Positions 1 through 12,600 of a DNA stretch of 64,000 nt are shown here, piece by piece. A program made the translations under genes and the position numbers. The stretch is from NCBI GenBank assembly GCA_021464415.1, contig CM038466.1:33138833-33202832 (forward strand), read 5' to 3'. Below the pieces are notes generated by a model. It was not told the origin of the DNA, ran no database searches, and saw only the letters and a list, made by a program, of their open reading frames with translations. This DNA is from Lonicera japonica. Taxonomy: Eukaryota > Streptophyta > Magnoliopsida > Dipsacales > Caprifoliaceae. Each line of letters opens with the position of its first letter. Within the stretch, counting starts at the first letter, position 1.

Positions 1-33
1 GAGACCCGGGGGTCGCATTTGCGGATTCTCACA
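1..33 (+). repeat. 3' end of the 5' LTR of element A
   Basis: These bases match the last 33 bases of the 3' LTR (17289-17321), ending GGATTCTCACA, and lead directly into the primer binding site. The rest of this LTR is off the left edge. Confidence 0.9.
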
Positions 34-34
34 G

Positions 35-53
35 TGGCGACTCTGCTGGGGAC
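35..53 (+). promoter_or_regulatory. Primer binding site of element A
   Basis: TGGCGACTCTGCTGGGGAC begins one base after the LTR and starts with TGG, complementary to a tRNA CCA end. The identical 19-mer sits at the same place in element B. Primer sites of this form are known from Tat/Ogre elements, where tRNA-Arg has been proposed as primer; the tRNA identity is not shown by this window. Confidence 0.85.
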
Positions 54-780
54 ACTAGAGAACTAGACTCTTATATGTGGACTTTTGTTTATTTGAATAC
101 TTGCTTTTTTCTACTTTCCCTACTTATGTTAATTGATTGAGAAGAAACATTTTTTCAGAAAAAGGGAATTTTTCAAAAATACGTAATCAAGATAATGATA
201 TTTGTAAACCCAACCTTTTTTACACGCACTATCACAAATCATGCATTGGTTCTACGAGTGTGAATTTACCCCAAACCCTCGGAAGTATTATAAGTGAGTA
301 GGGAGTTGGCTTGCTTGGGCCAACATAAATCGAAAGCATTTACTTCCACTCTCCTTGGCCAAGTACGCCCCCGAGGTATATCGAGTGACGAGAACACTCA
401 CGTACCCGGGAAGTATATCAAAAGGCTCTTGCACATACCCGCCCCTGGGGTATATCGCAAGGTCTTGCCAAAAAGGAGGGAGCCTGAAGCCTTAACCGTT
501 CGTACACCTGCGCTGCATATAAGATCGAGTCAAGTTAAAACACTTGTCAAACAGCCGTAGGGGATGTACCACCTTACGGCTTACTTTTGGACGCCCTTTT
601 AAATCCGAAGGCTCTTCTCGGCAATTTTTAGTGGTTCTTTTGGCAAAAATCGAGTCGCATCACAGTCTTCCTTCATCTTCGTCACGTGGTTTCGTCTACA
701 GTCGTGAAGCAACAAACAGACTGGAAGGTTGGGCCGGCCGTGATCACACCGGAAGACTAGTAAGACCAAGCACACCTGAA
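54..780 (+). other. Untranslated leader of element A (no gene supported)
   Basis: The leader runs from the primer site to the gag ATG. It is conserved in element B (61512-62243). Around 370-470 it contains related blocks with GGTATATCG and CCCGGGAAGTATATC. A short open frame (294-560) has a counterpart in B with the same N-terminal residues, but the tails diverge and no domain is recognisable. No Ogre-type extra ORF1 is evident. Confidence 0.5.
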
Positions 781-2737
781 ATGGCCGATGAACGTGAGAA
801 TCGAGAGACAGATCAGAGCCTAGCCGAGGCATCATCAGCTCAGCCAACCCTAGCCGAAATGCACCGTTTACTCATGACCGTCAGCAGGGATCTGGCAAAC
901 CTCACGAACGAGCAACAGGGTACCCGGATCCGAATAGAAGAATTATCAGCCGAACGAACTGCACCACCGGGGTTTGATCGACTACCACCGAATCGAGATC
1001 CGAACCAAGGACAGTCTTCACAAGTACTCCCCCCAGTTCAAGGAACCAATCCACCCCAAATGGGCCCTATCGTAGTTGGTCCCGTTCAAACCGACCCCAA
1101 CAATCAGAACCAATGGGCCCCGGATTCAGGCCCCACTTACCAACAGCAGGAGCCACCCATAGTCTGGCCACAACCCCAAGTACAACCCGGTTTTGACCCC
1201 CAATACCAACCATGGCCACAAGTTCCCGCAAAACCCATTCCACCACCGGCCCCAGCAGCCCTCCCTAATGAATACCCAGACATCAACCGACTTCGGGCAG
1301 TATATGCAGAATCGGTAATAGCACGGGAACAGCCCGACGAGGTGTCAAGAGAGAGTGAGGAAATGAAGAAGCTGAAAGAGCAGATGAGGGTCCTACAGAA
1401 GGGGGTGTCCCTAATAAAAGGTGCAGACGAGATCACGGATATGAATGCCTTCTCCCTCTACCCAGAAGCGAGATTACCCCAGGGATTCAAACTCCCTTCC
1501 ATCACCAAGTTCACTGGAACCACGCCCCCTAAAACTCACCTACAGTCCTACATCAGATCCATGCAAGTGTCCGGTTGTGGAGAGCCGGAATTAGCACAAG
1601 CCTTTCACATGACTCTCACGGGAGCCGCCCTGAGATGGTTCTTTGGTCTAGAAAGGCATCACACGCAGACTTGGGGAGATATCGTCAAAGAATTTATGAC
1701 CAAATACGGGTCCAACGAGGATTTGGAAATTACCCGTAAACACCTGGAAATGGCCAAACAGGGCGAGAAAGAAAGCTTCAGCGACTTTGTCACCCGCTAG
1801 AGGGATATGGCCTCCCAAATGTCCAAACGACCCGATGAAGAAGAACAGCTGGAAATCATTCAGAAGAACTTCACTCCAGCCGTACTGAGTTGCATGGGAA
1901 AGCACGTATTCCCACACTTCAGAGCCCTGTTGAGTATGGGGTCACAAGTAGAGGAAGAACTGGCCAAGAAAGTTGAAACCGATACCAAGAAAGCCGCATA
2001 CACCGGGAGAAAGACAGCCACTACAGTCGTGAATCAAATAAGCTCATACCCCTATCAATAGAACCCCTTTCAACAACCACAACAGCCACCTCCGATGAGT
2101 TGGCCCGCACAAGGAGGCCCTTCGAACACCGAGGACAAGAAAAGGAGAAACTTCTGCACCCTCCCCACTACACTGGTAAAAAGTCTAGAGCTGCTCTAAA
2201 AGGCCGGACTAATCACTCCACTCAACCCGCACCCCCCACCAAACCCTATTCCAAATACCTGGAGAATGAATGAGAATTGTGCGTATCATCAAGCTGCAGG
2301 ACACGACACGGAGCGTTGTTTGGCCCTTCGTCATCGTATTCAAGACCTCATTGAAGCCGGAACCATCCCCGCACCCGGCGGGCCCAATGTTACTAACAAT
2401 CCACTTCCTAACCATGCTCCACCTGCAGGGATTAATGCCTTGACCACTGATGAAGAGGGCTTCGATCCCGTGGGGCTCATTCGAGATGACCCAACCTACA
2501 GGGCACCCATTGTACTGCCAGCAAAGGCTCAAGTTACCCCAGGCCTCAATCCAATAATCGACCAATGGATGGCCAAAATGAACTTCCTACCCGGGCAGGG
2601 TTTAGGAAAATCAAATCAAGGGATCTCATAACCACTCACAATCAAAACTAATCCCGGAAAATCTGGGATAGGATGGACCCAGAATAAGAAGAAACAATCA
2701 TGGAAATCCTAAAACCCCCCCCAGGGAGACAATCTGT
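781..2737 (+). pseudogene. gag: gag of element A, interrupted by several stop codons
   Basis: The start is ATG at 781 (MADERENRETDQS), matching the gag start of element B. The product would be the capsid/nucleocapsid polyprotein that packages element RNA in the cytoplasm. It has a proline/glutamine-rich N-terminal third, a Retrotrans_gag-like capsid region (about 1480-1960, containing GAALRWFFGLERHH) and a downstream Cys/His motif (NENCAYHQAAGHDTERC, about 2270-2320) in place of a standard CCHC knuckle. A G-patch-like GQGLGK stretch follows near 2595-2610. In-frame stops: TAG 1798 (TGG in B), TAG 2059 (CAA in B), TAA 2197 (CAA in B), TAA 2629 (CAA in B) and TAA 2710. A net 2-bp insertion relative to B lies just after 2706. 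Most stops fit C-to-T or G-to-A decay. Confidence 0.88.
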
Positions 2738-5700
2738 ATGACAGAAACCTCCCCCAGGACTTTCAGTTGGTCGACAGAGCCAGAATCGTCAGAAACTTCA
2801 GAGGAATCAAACCCGGCATCCCTTTGGATCCAACAAATCACCCGTTCAGGAAGGGTATACCAACCACCACCGGATGCTGAGAAAACACCGCCACCTAAGG
2901 AAATAGGAGAAGATAGAGTGCTTGAGCAGTTGAAGAAGACCCAGGCACACATCACCATTTGGGGCCTCTTGGTTGCCTCCAAACCCCACAGGACCGCTTT
3001 CATCAAACTTTTGGACGAAGCCGTGATATCACCGGACTCCACACCTGAACAACTGCCAAACATGATCGGGTCACTTACAGTCCAAAAAAGTCTGTCATTT
3101 TCAGATGAGGATCTGTCTCCATTGGGGAGGAAACACAGCCTGGCTCTCCATATCACCGTCCGAACCCAAGGAAAGATTTTGCCACAAGTCCTTATCGACA
3201 ACGGGTCAACCATAAACGTCTGCCCCTTGAAGACCGCTAGATGCCTGGGTATCTTGGATTCAGAACTTTCTCCATCCGCCGTGACTGTCAGGGCCTACGA
3301 CAATACCAGAAGGGCCGTTCTGGGTTCTTTAAAGCTAGATCTCAGGGTCGGTCCCGGAATTTTTCCGGCCGATTTCCAAATCATAGACATTCCCTCCAGT
3401 TTCAACCTCCTGCTGGGAAGAGCGTGGCTACACGACATAGGAGCACTCCCCTCCTCCTTGCACCAAAAGATCAAGATACCGTTTGAAGGGAACATAATTA
3501 CCATCCAAGGAGATCCTGAAAGGACCTTGGCAGATGTGGAGTTACCTGTTTTGGGAATCGGGAGCCAGAGCATACAGTTAGGAGGCTTTTCTTATGAGTC
3601 TCAAGTACAAACTCTCAGCACTCAGATAATCGAATATCTTCCCCCAGACAATATCCCCGGTCTCAGCACCAAGATTACAAATATGCTAAGAATGATGAAA
3701 TACTTACCTGGAGCCGGCCTAGGAATGGGACAATCAGGACTACTTCAAGCCTTGGAACCGATAACGAGGTACGAAAGGGAAGGTTTGGGGTACCAACACA
3801 CTGAAGAAGACGATCAGCAAAAAAGGGGCCGAGGGCATCAGTATCCGAGTTTCAGCTCTTTGAACGGATTTTTTGTCAAAGAAGGAGAGGACTTCCCCTT
3901 TTGCGGTTTTCAGGAACCTTGGAGAAACAGCGACGGAGAGAACCTGCCGGGATGGGAAATCTTCTATGAAGAGGACCTATATGTCAAAGAAAGCATTGAA
4001 CACAGTTTCTCTACCAAATTAACGATCGGGTTGAAAGAAGGAAATGAAGACAAGACAGACAAGGAGGAAGAAATGATCGGAGATCTTTTCGACATCATGG
4101 TTCTAGGGGATGACGAGCCGAGGGATGACCCTGTACACCTGATATACGCTGATCCAGACTACCAAAGGGAAAGGGAAAAGAGTGAAATTGTAAGGGTGAG
4201 AGGTGAGAGTGAAAGTAAGGCTAGGAAAGAGCCACTCCTAGATTTACTCTTTAAACTTGTACATGTAAACACTATTATCAATGAAGAAAACTTTGTGTTG
4301 CGTTATCCTGTTATTTGTAATTCTGTAATAGCTTATAAGGAGTTAGAAAGACTGAACGAACACCCGGAACGGGAGGAACAGCTTATACAGAGTAAGGAAG
4401 GAGACACTCTCGGAATTAACCTCGGAACAGAAAAGGAAAGAAAGGAGGTCCGCATTGGGACAAGTCTGAGTGAAACAGAAAAAGAGGAATTCACACAAAC
4501 TCTGAAAGAGTACGTGGATGTCTTCGCCTGGTCTTATGCGGATATGCCAGGATTGAACAGTCAGATAATCATGCACGAGATACATACCAAGCCGGAGTTC
4601 AGACCTGTCAAGCAAAAGTTAAGAAAACTTACGCCAGAATGGTCCCTAAAGGTAAAGGAAGAAGTGATGAAACAACTGAGTGTAGGGTTTTTTTGGGTGA
4701 TCGATTACCCTTCATGGTTAGCCAACATTGTGCCCGTTCCAAAGGCAAATAGGAAGGTCCGCATGTGTGTGGATTACCGGGATCTTAACAAAGCTTGTCC
4801 GAAGGACGATTTCCCATTGCCCAACATCGATTTGATAATAGATAACACGGCCAACCATGCCCTAAAGTCATTTGTGGATGGTTTTGCCAGGTATAACCAG
4901 ATTAAAATGCACCTGGATCACCAGGAAAAAACGGCTTTCATCACACCATGGGGAACATACTGCTACACAGTTATGCCATTTGGGCTGAAGAACGCCGGGG
5001 CAACCTATCAGAGAGCAGCCACCGCTATTTTCCACGACATGATCCACAAAGAAGTAGAGGTATATGTAGACGACATGATAATCAAATCAAAGGAGAGGGA
5101 AGGTCACATACCAGCCCTGCGAACTTTCTTTGACCGGCTCCGCCAGTATCAGATGAGACTCAATCCGCAGAAATGTGTGTTCGGGGTGACCAAAGGAAAA
5201 CTCCTAGGTTATGTTGTCAGTAAGAAAGGGATCGAGGTAGACCCCGCCAAGGTTCAAGCTATCCGAGAAATGCCTAAACCTCGTACTGAGAAAGAAGTCC
5301 GGGGATTTTTAGGTAATCTGCAGTACATCAGTAGGTTCATCTCTCAGCTCACTCAGACTTGCGAACCCATCTTCAAACTCCTGAGGAAATCTTCACCGGG
5401 AGAGTGGAACGATCAGTACCAGGAAGCTTTTGATAGGATCAAAGAATATCTCTCCAACCCCCCAGTATTAGCCCCACCACAAACCGGACTACCTTTAATT
5501 TTATACCTAACCGTCACTGATTCAGCCGCAGGAGCAATGCTAGCCCAGCACCTGACTGATACCCGGAAAGAGCAGGCCATTTATTTCCTCAGCAAGAAAC
5601 TGTCCCCGTTTGAAATAAACTACACACCATTGGAGAAATCATGCACCGCTCTCATCTGGGTAACACAGAAACTACGGCACTACATGCTAATTTTCTCAGT

Positions 5701-7675
5701 CATCCTGGCATCACGGATTGATCCGTTGAAATACCTCTTCGAGAAACCGGCTCTCTCGAACCGAATGGCAAAATGGCTATTTCTACTCTCCGAATTTGAC
5801 ATCACCTACATGACCCAGAAGGCCATTAAAGGCAAGATCATAGCTGATTACCTGGCCCACAATCCAATATTGGGAGATGTGCTAGAAGAAGCCGAGTTCC
5901 CAGACGAAACCATCATGAATGTTGAGATCGATGAAGACTGGAAATTGTACTTTGACGGGGCCGCCAATCGGAATGGAAACGGGATAGGTATCCTGTTAGT
6001 CTCTCCAGACCAAACTCACTCCCCGGTATCATATCGCCTGGACTTCTTCTGCACCAACAACATGGCTGAATATGAAGCCTGCATACTCGGGTTAGAGATC
6101 GCTCTTCAAAGGGGTATAAAGAGGATACAGGTATACGGAGATTCAGCACTAGTGGTCCACCAGGTTCTGAAAGAATGGAAGATCAGAGATGAGAAATTAG
6201 TCCCTTACCTCGCCCGACTGGAAGATATCACGGAAAAGTTCAAGCATACGGAATTTTACTATCTCCCTAGGTCTCAGAACAGTTTTGCCGACGCACTGGC
6301 AACCCTGACATCTATGATCGATATCCCGGAGGGGATGGAAGAAATAACCCTTATGGTACAAAAGAAGTCAGAACCAGCACACTGCACGGCCTTGGTAATA
6401 GAGAATGAAGGGAAAGGGGATCCAACCACTTGGTTTTACGATATCTGGAACCTGCTGAAGAACCATCAGTATCCTGAGAAAACAGACAAGAAAACACGGG
6501 TCACGCTCAGAAGATTAGCATCAGGGTTCATACTTTGTGCGGGAAGATTGTATAAAAGAAACTACGACGAGACTCATCTTCAATGCCTCACCGAAGAATA
6601 ATCAGTCAGAGTAATGGATCAGATACATGGGGGCGATTGCGGACCTCATATGAGCGGACATACACTTGCCCGCAAAATCATCAGACAAGGTTATTTTTGG
6701 TCTACTCTGCAAACCGATTGCGCTAATCACGTACGCCGTTGTCACAAGTGCCAAATTTATGCTAAATCCCAGAAGCTTCCTCCAAAAGAGTTGTACACCA
6801 TGACTGCTCCTTGGCCTTTCGCAACTTAGGGAATCGACGTCATTGGGAAGATCTCGCCCAAAGCCAGCAACGGCCATGAATTCATACTAGTGGCCATCGA
6901 CTACTTCACCAAATGGGTAGAAGCCGAGTCTTACCAGACCCTCGATGCCAAAAAAGTAGCCCGATTCATCAAAAGGAATATTGTTTGCCGATATGGGGTC
7001 CCACACGAGATCATCTCAGATAACGGCACCCACTTCGAAGGAGAAGCTAATACCATCATGGAAGAATATGGTATTACCAGACACAGGTCTTCGCCATACA
7101 GGCCACAAACCAATGGGGCAGTTGAAGCCGCCAACAAAAATCTGAAGAATATCCTAAGCAAAATGACCGACACCTGTCGAGACTGGCCAGAGAAGTTACC
7201 TTATGCATTGTGGGGATATCGCACCACCGAGAGGGTCTCCACAGGGGCAACCCCGTTCTCTCTTACATACGGGATGGAAGCAGTCCTCCCTGTTGAATTA
7301 GAAGTCCCATCCCTCAGGGTAATACTAGAAAATCAAGTCAATGAACTGGAATGGGTCCAGGCACGTTATAACGAGCTAGCCCTACTAGATGAAAAGAGAT
7401 TGAAAGCCGCATACCACCATCAGGGGTATCAGAAGAGAATCGCTCGAGCATTTAACCAGAAAGTGAGGACTCGGGGTATCAACGAGAACGATATTGTATT
7501 GAAAGAAATTCGAGAACCGGCCAGAGATCCGAGGGGTAAGTTCGGGCAGAAGTGGACAGGACCGTACATCGTCAAAGAAATCGATACAGGAGGTGCCGCT
7601 ATACTCACTGATTTGGATGGGCAGTTACTACATTCACCAGTCAACATGGATCGACTGAAGAAGTATTATCAATAG
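2738..7675 (+). pseudogene. pol: pol polyprotein of element A (PR-RT-RH-aRH-INT), two stop codons
   Basis: The frame opens at ATG 2738 and is continuous for 1287 codons. Domains in order: aspartic protease (LIDNGSTINVCPL, about 3190-3230), G-patch-like YLPGAGLGMG (about 3700-3735), reverse transcriptase with YVDDMI (about 5060), a degenerate RNase H/connection region, an additional RNase H (YFDGAANRNGNG about 5950, AEYEA, GDSALV, FADAL), integrase HHCC finger (6640-6770) and DDE core (SDNGTHF about 7017, final E in VEAANK). It ends LKKYYQ at 7675 with no chromodomain. TAA at 6599 (GAA in B) and TAG at 6827 (TGG in B) break the frame at and inside the integrase. RT residues also differ from B (GFARYNQIKMHLD against GFAGYNQIKMHPD). 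Not a functional polyprotein as it stands. Confidence 0.93.
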
Positions 7676-7898
7676 GTGTGGCATGTAATAAGAACTACGT
7701 AAACCTGAGCCCCAACTCAAAACTTTTTGTTCTTTGTAAAAATCAAAAAAGGGAACGTAGGCAACCTGAGAAGTGACTTCAAGCCCGGTTTAAACTTTGT
7801 AAATAAATTTATTTTCGGCAAGCAGTCCCTCATATATTATTAAAAGGTGGTTCAGAACACCGAAGGTTACAAAGGAGACATAACAAATACGAAAGAAA

Positions 7899-9154
7899 CT
7901 AATCCCTAGGGGTTGGCCACACTGGGTCCTCAATAGCCAAGTCGATCCGAGCTTCGTCCAAGATCTGATATGCAAAGACAATATTATCATCAGTAGCCTC
8001 CGTATCCATGAACCGGAACCACTCCATTTGAAAGAGGTCGTCGATCAGTTCTCCTTCCACAGATTGCCAGCAAGAGCGGATGATATCAGCCCGGAGGGGC
8101 CGGGTAATACCAAAATGGGCATAGTTGAACTGACGAGTCAGTCAAGCACGCCACATCCTCTCTACCGATAAAGAAACATGTGGGGTCACAAATTTAGAAT
8201 CAGAAGAGAAGTTGTTCAGACTAGGGGAACCTCCTGAGGAATGTTAAACTGCCGAAGAAGACGCCCAGGGAGATAAAAGGAAGTGAACCAGAGCCCACGG
8301 AACCGAACGTAGTTCTGACCCCCAGTGCTAAGTACCATCGCCCTCAGCTTCCACCAAGGAATGTTCCACCGGATAGCCCGAAAGTTCTCCGAAAACCATA
8401 CCGTCCAATCAGAGGAAGACATGGTCAAAGCACCAAAGAGAGGCCGATGGAAGAAATGAGTCGGATTGTCGAGCCGAGCTCCGTTGAAACCCACCGATCG
8501 AAAGCGCTCTAGCAGCCACATGTATAGCAGACGCGGACTCCCCCGGAAAAAGGGCGAGGCCCCCCGTTGAACATCATCAAGACCATTCAGGGTCTCTGCA
8601 AGAATGATCGGCACTATAGACTCCCCATTTCTAGCCTGGTAAATCAGACTCAGGATAGTCGGATCAACACGGGAAGAACCCGTCACCAGCAACATATCAG
8701 AAACCAGGCAAATCAGGGCCGCTGCAGTACGCCCCACGCCATAAGAGGCCCTATCTGCATAACGATGAAAGAACCTCACCATTTTATGGAGGTCAAAAAA
8801 ACCATCGGCAATGAAACCATCACATGCCTCCTGGGGAATGGCTAACAGAGCAATTAGCATGTCACGGGGACCGATTTCTTCTATGGGAACTGCCATCGGG
8901 AGACGAACGTCAGAACGTAACAGCCAGGAGAACTCCTCATAGGTCGGGCAGAGCTCATCTAGTCCAAAACGGAAGAGATGGTCCGCAGGACTCCAGAAAT
9001 ACAAGGCACCTAACAGAAAGGAAAAATCGACGGGACGATGGCACCAACCCGCTATAGGACTGAAGGCACCAAAGTTCAAACCATTTTCGAAAGATATCAA
9101 AGCATCTCTAGCATTGACATAAGAAAAATCAGATTTTGTGCGATAAGAAGACAT
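7899..9154 (-). pseudogene. Antisense accessory gene 2 of element A (DUF7745-like), frameshifted
   Basis: Transcribed toward the 3' end of pol from a TATA box at 9193-9200. The ATG at 9154 gives MSSYRTKSDFSYVNARDAL, matching the intact 418-aa protein of element B. Near 8217-8225 A lacks one base relative to B (PQEVPL then a stop, where B continues PLGLNNFSSES). The remaining C-terminal third survives in another frame to the position of the B stop (7899-7901). The family motif FRFGLDELCPTYEEFSWLL is present. Role unknown. Confidence 0.85.
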
Positions 9155-9192
9155 TTTTGGAAGGTGTGAGGATGAAGGAAGGAAGATGGATG

Positions 9193-9270
9193 TATTTATA
9201 GCAAAAAAGAGGGACCTGTACCTGTTTGTCGCGTGACAAACCCATATCCAGGAGGGATTGTCGCGCGACA
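9193..9270 (-). promoter_or_regulatory. Promoter of antisense accessory gene 2 in A: two palindromic dodecamers plus TATA box
   Basis: On the minus strand TGTCGCGCGACA (9259-9270) and its variant at 9227-9238 (one CpG decayed) lie 32 bp apart upstream of TATAAATA (9193-9200). The ATG follows at 9154. The same arrangement occurs in element B, with three dodecamers at 32-bp spacing. Confidence 0.7.
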
Positions 9271-9600
9271 AACTCCTTTGGGGTCACCCTAATTTTGTTC
9301 TTTCTACACATAAGAGTCATGATTGCCAAAAGAATCATTTTTGGATGCTTTCTTGTTCTCACTTTGCTCTTTTTACAGGAAAAGTATCACTACACTACAA
9401 GGTATGACTTCTAAAAAACTGACTTATATATATATATATATATATATCTTTCACACACAGAGAATAAAAGTATAATCAAACACAGATAAAGATATTTTAT
9501 AAATCCTATAAAAGAACAGTTTTTTTAAAATATCTGTCTAAACATGTCTAAAATAAATACATATCTGTCCAAAACTAACACTAAATGCAGAAAGGAAAAA
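9271..9600. other. Spacer between the two antisense genes of element A
   Basis: No gene seen. Contains a TA microsatellite (9426-9446) and the presumed 3'UTR of the upstream antisense PMD gene. The corresponding B spacer (52676-52992) is similar. Confidence 0.6.
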
Positions 9601-12600
9601 CTAATCCACTCGGGCGCGTTTTGACACGCTCCCACTATCGCCCGAGCCCTCCTCGGGAGTAAGATCAACAACCGGAACGCCGGGAACAGGAGGAACTGCC
9701 GCCTGGGAAGGACCCGTAGACTGAACCGGTGCCGTCGGACGGATCACCGAAGATCGGGATCGCCTAGAAGTCCGACTGCTACTCCGCCTAGACTCCGACC
9801 GAACATGAGAGGAGGTCAGGGGGTCGTCCGACTGTAAGGAGACGTCGATAGCCCTCTGATAGTCGCGCATGTAGGCCGGAGGGTCTCGACCGACGTACTG
9901 GAGCAGGTTCCAGCTGTAAAAGTACTGGGCGTGCCAAGCCCGTAGGTCTGCCACCCGTACACTCACCCGCTGTAAAAAGACACAAGATAAAAGAATCAGC
10001 ACAGTCAAAATAGATAGATATGGATGTAAAGGTATCAAGAGAAGTTGAAGAAAGTACTTCGTCATCAGGGCGACCACCCAGATAGTCAAAAGTATCCTCA
10101 GGAAAGGGGTACTCTGGGACGGGATATCGACGTAATCCAGCGCCAACGTAAGAGATGTCCCTGGGGAGTGGGGGTAGATCTACCCACGGAATAGACATCC
10201 CCGCCGGAACACCAGCAGAAGTGGACTCGCCCTCCTCGCGGATCGGGAACAAGGGAGGCCCGGATGAAGAACCCCCGAAACCTGGAGATCGGGCAGGAGG
10301 ACCCATGACAGTCGCCGGAAGAGGAGTCAACGTGGCGTAGGTACGGACCCCCGGAGGATCCACTATGGCCGTCGCCCTCAAAGGAGGTACCCCACTAGAA
10401 GGAGTAGCCACCGCAGCTGGAGGGGTCCGCCCGAACTGCTCATAGTCTGCCCCAAGGTCCGCAGGCTCCCAGGACCTCTCAGACAATCTCGCTCTCCCCT
10501 CAGCAGCCTCAGCAGCAGCAAAAAGAACCCCTGGAGACACAGAAGGGCCGGTGGGAAACTCAAAACCCTCAGCACGTTGCTCCCTCACAAGTGTCGCCTG
10601 AGGTGACGGCTCCGGAACAGCTGTCGCATCACCTCCCTCACCCTCTGGCTGACCACCGCCCTCGGCCGCAGCAGGAACATCCCTCTCTCCCTCAGGATCC
10701 TCGTCCTCAGAATCCGGAATGTTATTTCTCTGATCGGGGACAGGTGGCAAGTGACCCGGAACCGCCCTAGCTAAATGGGTCTGTCCCCGTATGTAGTTGG
10801 GATCACCTCCCAATACCCGGTACCTCTCATAGAAGACCCGTCCCCGAGTCCCCTTCGGCTCCCTCATCAGATAACGGGCAGCAAAAACGGGGTAGTCTCC
10901 CTCCTCGACGAACGTCTGGAAGCCGAGTCCGTCGACCAAGGCCTGCACCGTCACCGGATCGATCTCGCCCGTCCGCCTCATCAGAACAGGAGGGAATAAT
11001 GGAACACAAGGCCACTGGGACGGCGTGTGCTGGCGAATGACCCTCTCGCCCAAGTAGAAGAGAAGGCCATACTCATCCCGGATAAGCCGCCTAGTCCTCG
11101 AGACGGTCAGGGCGCGGCCATATCCATAATGGGGACTCAGATCACCCCAAGGGGCCCACTCAACCTGAAAAGAAAACAAGTTTTTTTATTCTCAATAATT
11201 TATATATATTCTATCTAACTATCAAAGAGCAAAAGAACTAAAATATTTACCTGCTCCTCCAACAGGTCGTGAACGGCAGCAGCTCCGGTCTCCCGAGTCC
11301 GGTATACATAGGGAGCCCGGTAGTTCCCCGCAATGAATCGGCGGAGAAAAGGAAACTGGTCCTCGTTCTCAACGAGGAGATCCATCTGGGCACGACCCAG
11401 GCGGGTATAAGCAACAAACCAGCTCTGAAAAGGAAAGATAAAAGAAATCAGCAATGATCAACAGGTAATATGTAAAGAACTGAAGCAAGGACTAAAGTAT
11501 GTACCTCCCACAGCAGAGAAAAGCCCTTGAGGTTCAGGGCTAAATGGCGGGAGACCTGGTCCATGGCATCATAGAGGACTGCAAGAATGAAGCCTCCCCA
11601 GTCATAGTCAAACATGAGGCTGAAGTCCCGAAGATAGGGCAACCACCAAAGTGAGCCGTGTCCCCACCACGTGCCTCGAATAAATCATGGAGTGTCAACA
11701 GAAGAAGGACGCGGGCATACTGGCGCGCCTCCTGACGGGTCATAGGAACCCCTGAAGCAACTAGCGAGCTCTCTCTGTGGCTAGCCGCGTAACCAAGACA
11801 CCCCGAGGAATCGTATCACCGGAACTCCGTCGCTCCGGGAACCATCCAAGCGCACTAACAATACCCTCTGCCGTCAGACGCAAAGGGACATCGATCTGAA
11901 TGGGGACCCCCCCAAGGAATCCCGGTCAGAGCAAAAAGATCGAGGGTGTCTCATCGTCATCTCACCCCAGCTCCAATGGAAGGTATGAGTAGTATCCCAC
12001 CAATGGCAAGCCAGGGCCGACACCAAAACTGCCGCCCTAGAAACCCGCTCCAGGAGGGCGTCGAAGAGGGAGCCAAAAGGAGTCGCAAGAATCAACTCTT
12101 GGACGGGGGCCGGTGCCCGTCGCCACTCCGAAGATATAGTGTTGGGAGAGCCCCAACCCCGGCCAACCCACTGCAGACAAGATAAAGAGATATTGGGTTA
12201 TAAGGATAAAATTATGTAATTTTCCAAACCTGAGGGTACTTTGGTGTAACTATGAGAGTTATAGGGCTATAGGGGTAAATTATGTAATTTTCCAAAACCT
12301 GATGGTACTTTGGTGTAATTATGAGAGTTATAGGGCTATAGGGGTAAATTATGTAATTTTCCAAAACCTGAGGGTACTTTGGTGTAACTATGAGAGTTAT
12401 AGGGCTATAGGGGTAAATTATGTAATTTTCCAAAACCTGAGGGTACTTTGGTGTAATTATGAGAGTTATAGGGCTATAGGGGTAAATTATGTAATTTTCC
12501 AAAACCTGAGGGTACTTTGGTGTAATTATGAGAGTTATAGGGCTATAGGGGTAAATTATGTAATTTTCCAAACCTGAGGGTATTTTGGTGTAATTATGAG

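Noticed and set aside
12212..12577. Periodic peptides on both strands of the 69-bp minisatellite
   Set aside because: Unit length divisible by three keeps frames open; the array is intronic by the exon structure of the antisense gene.
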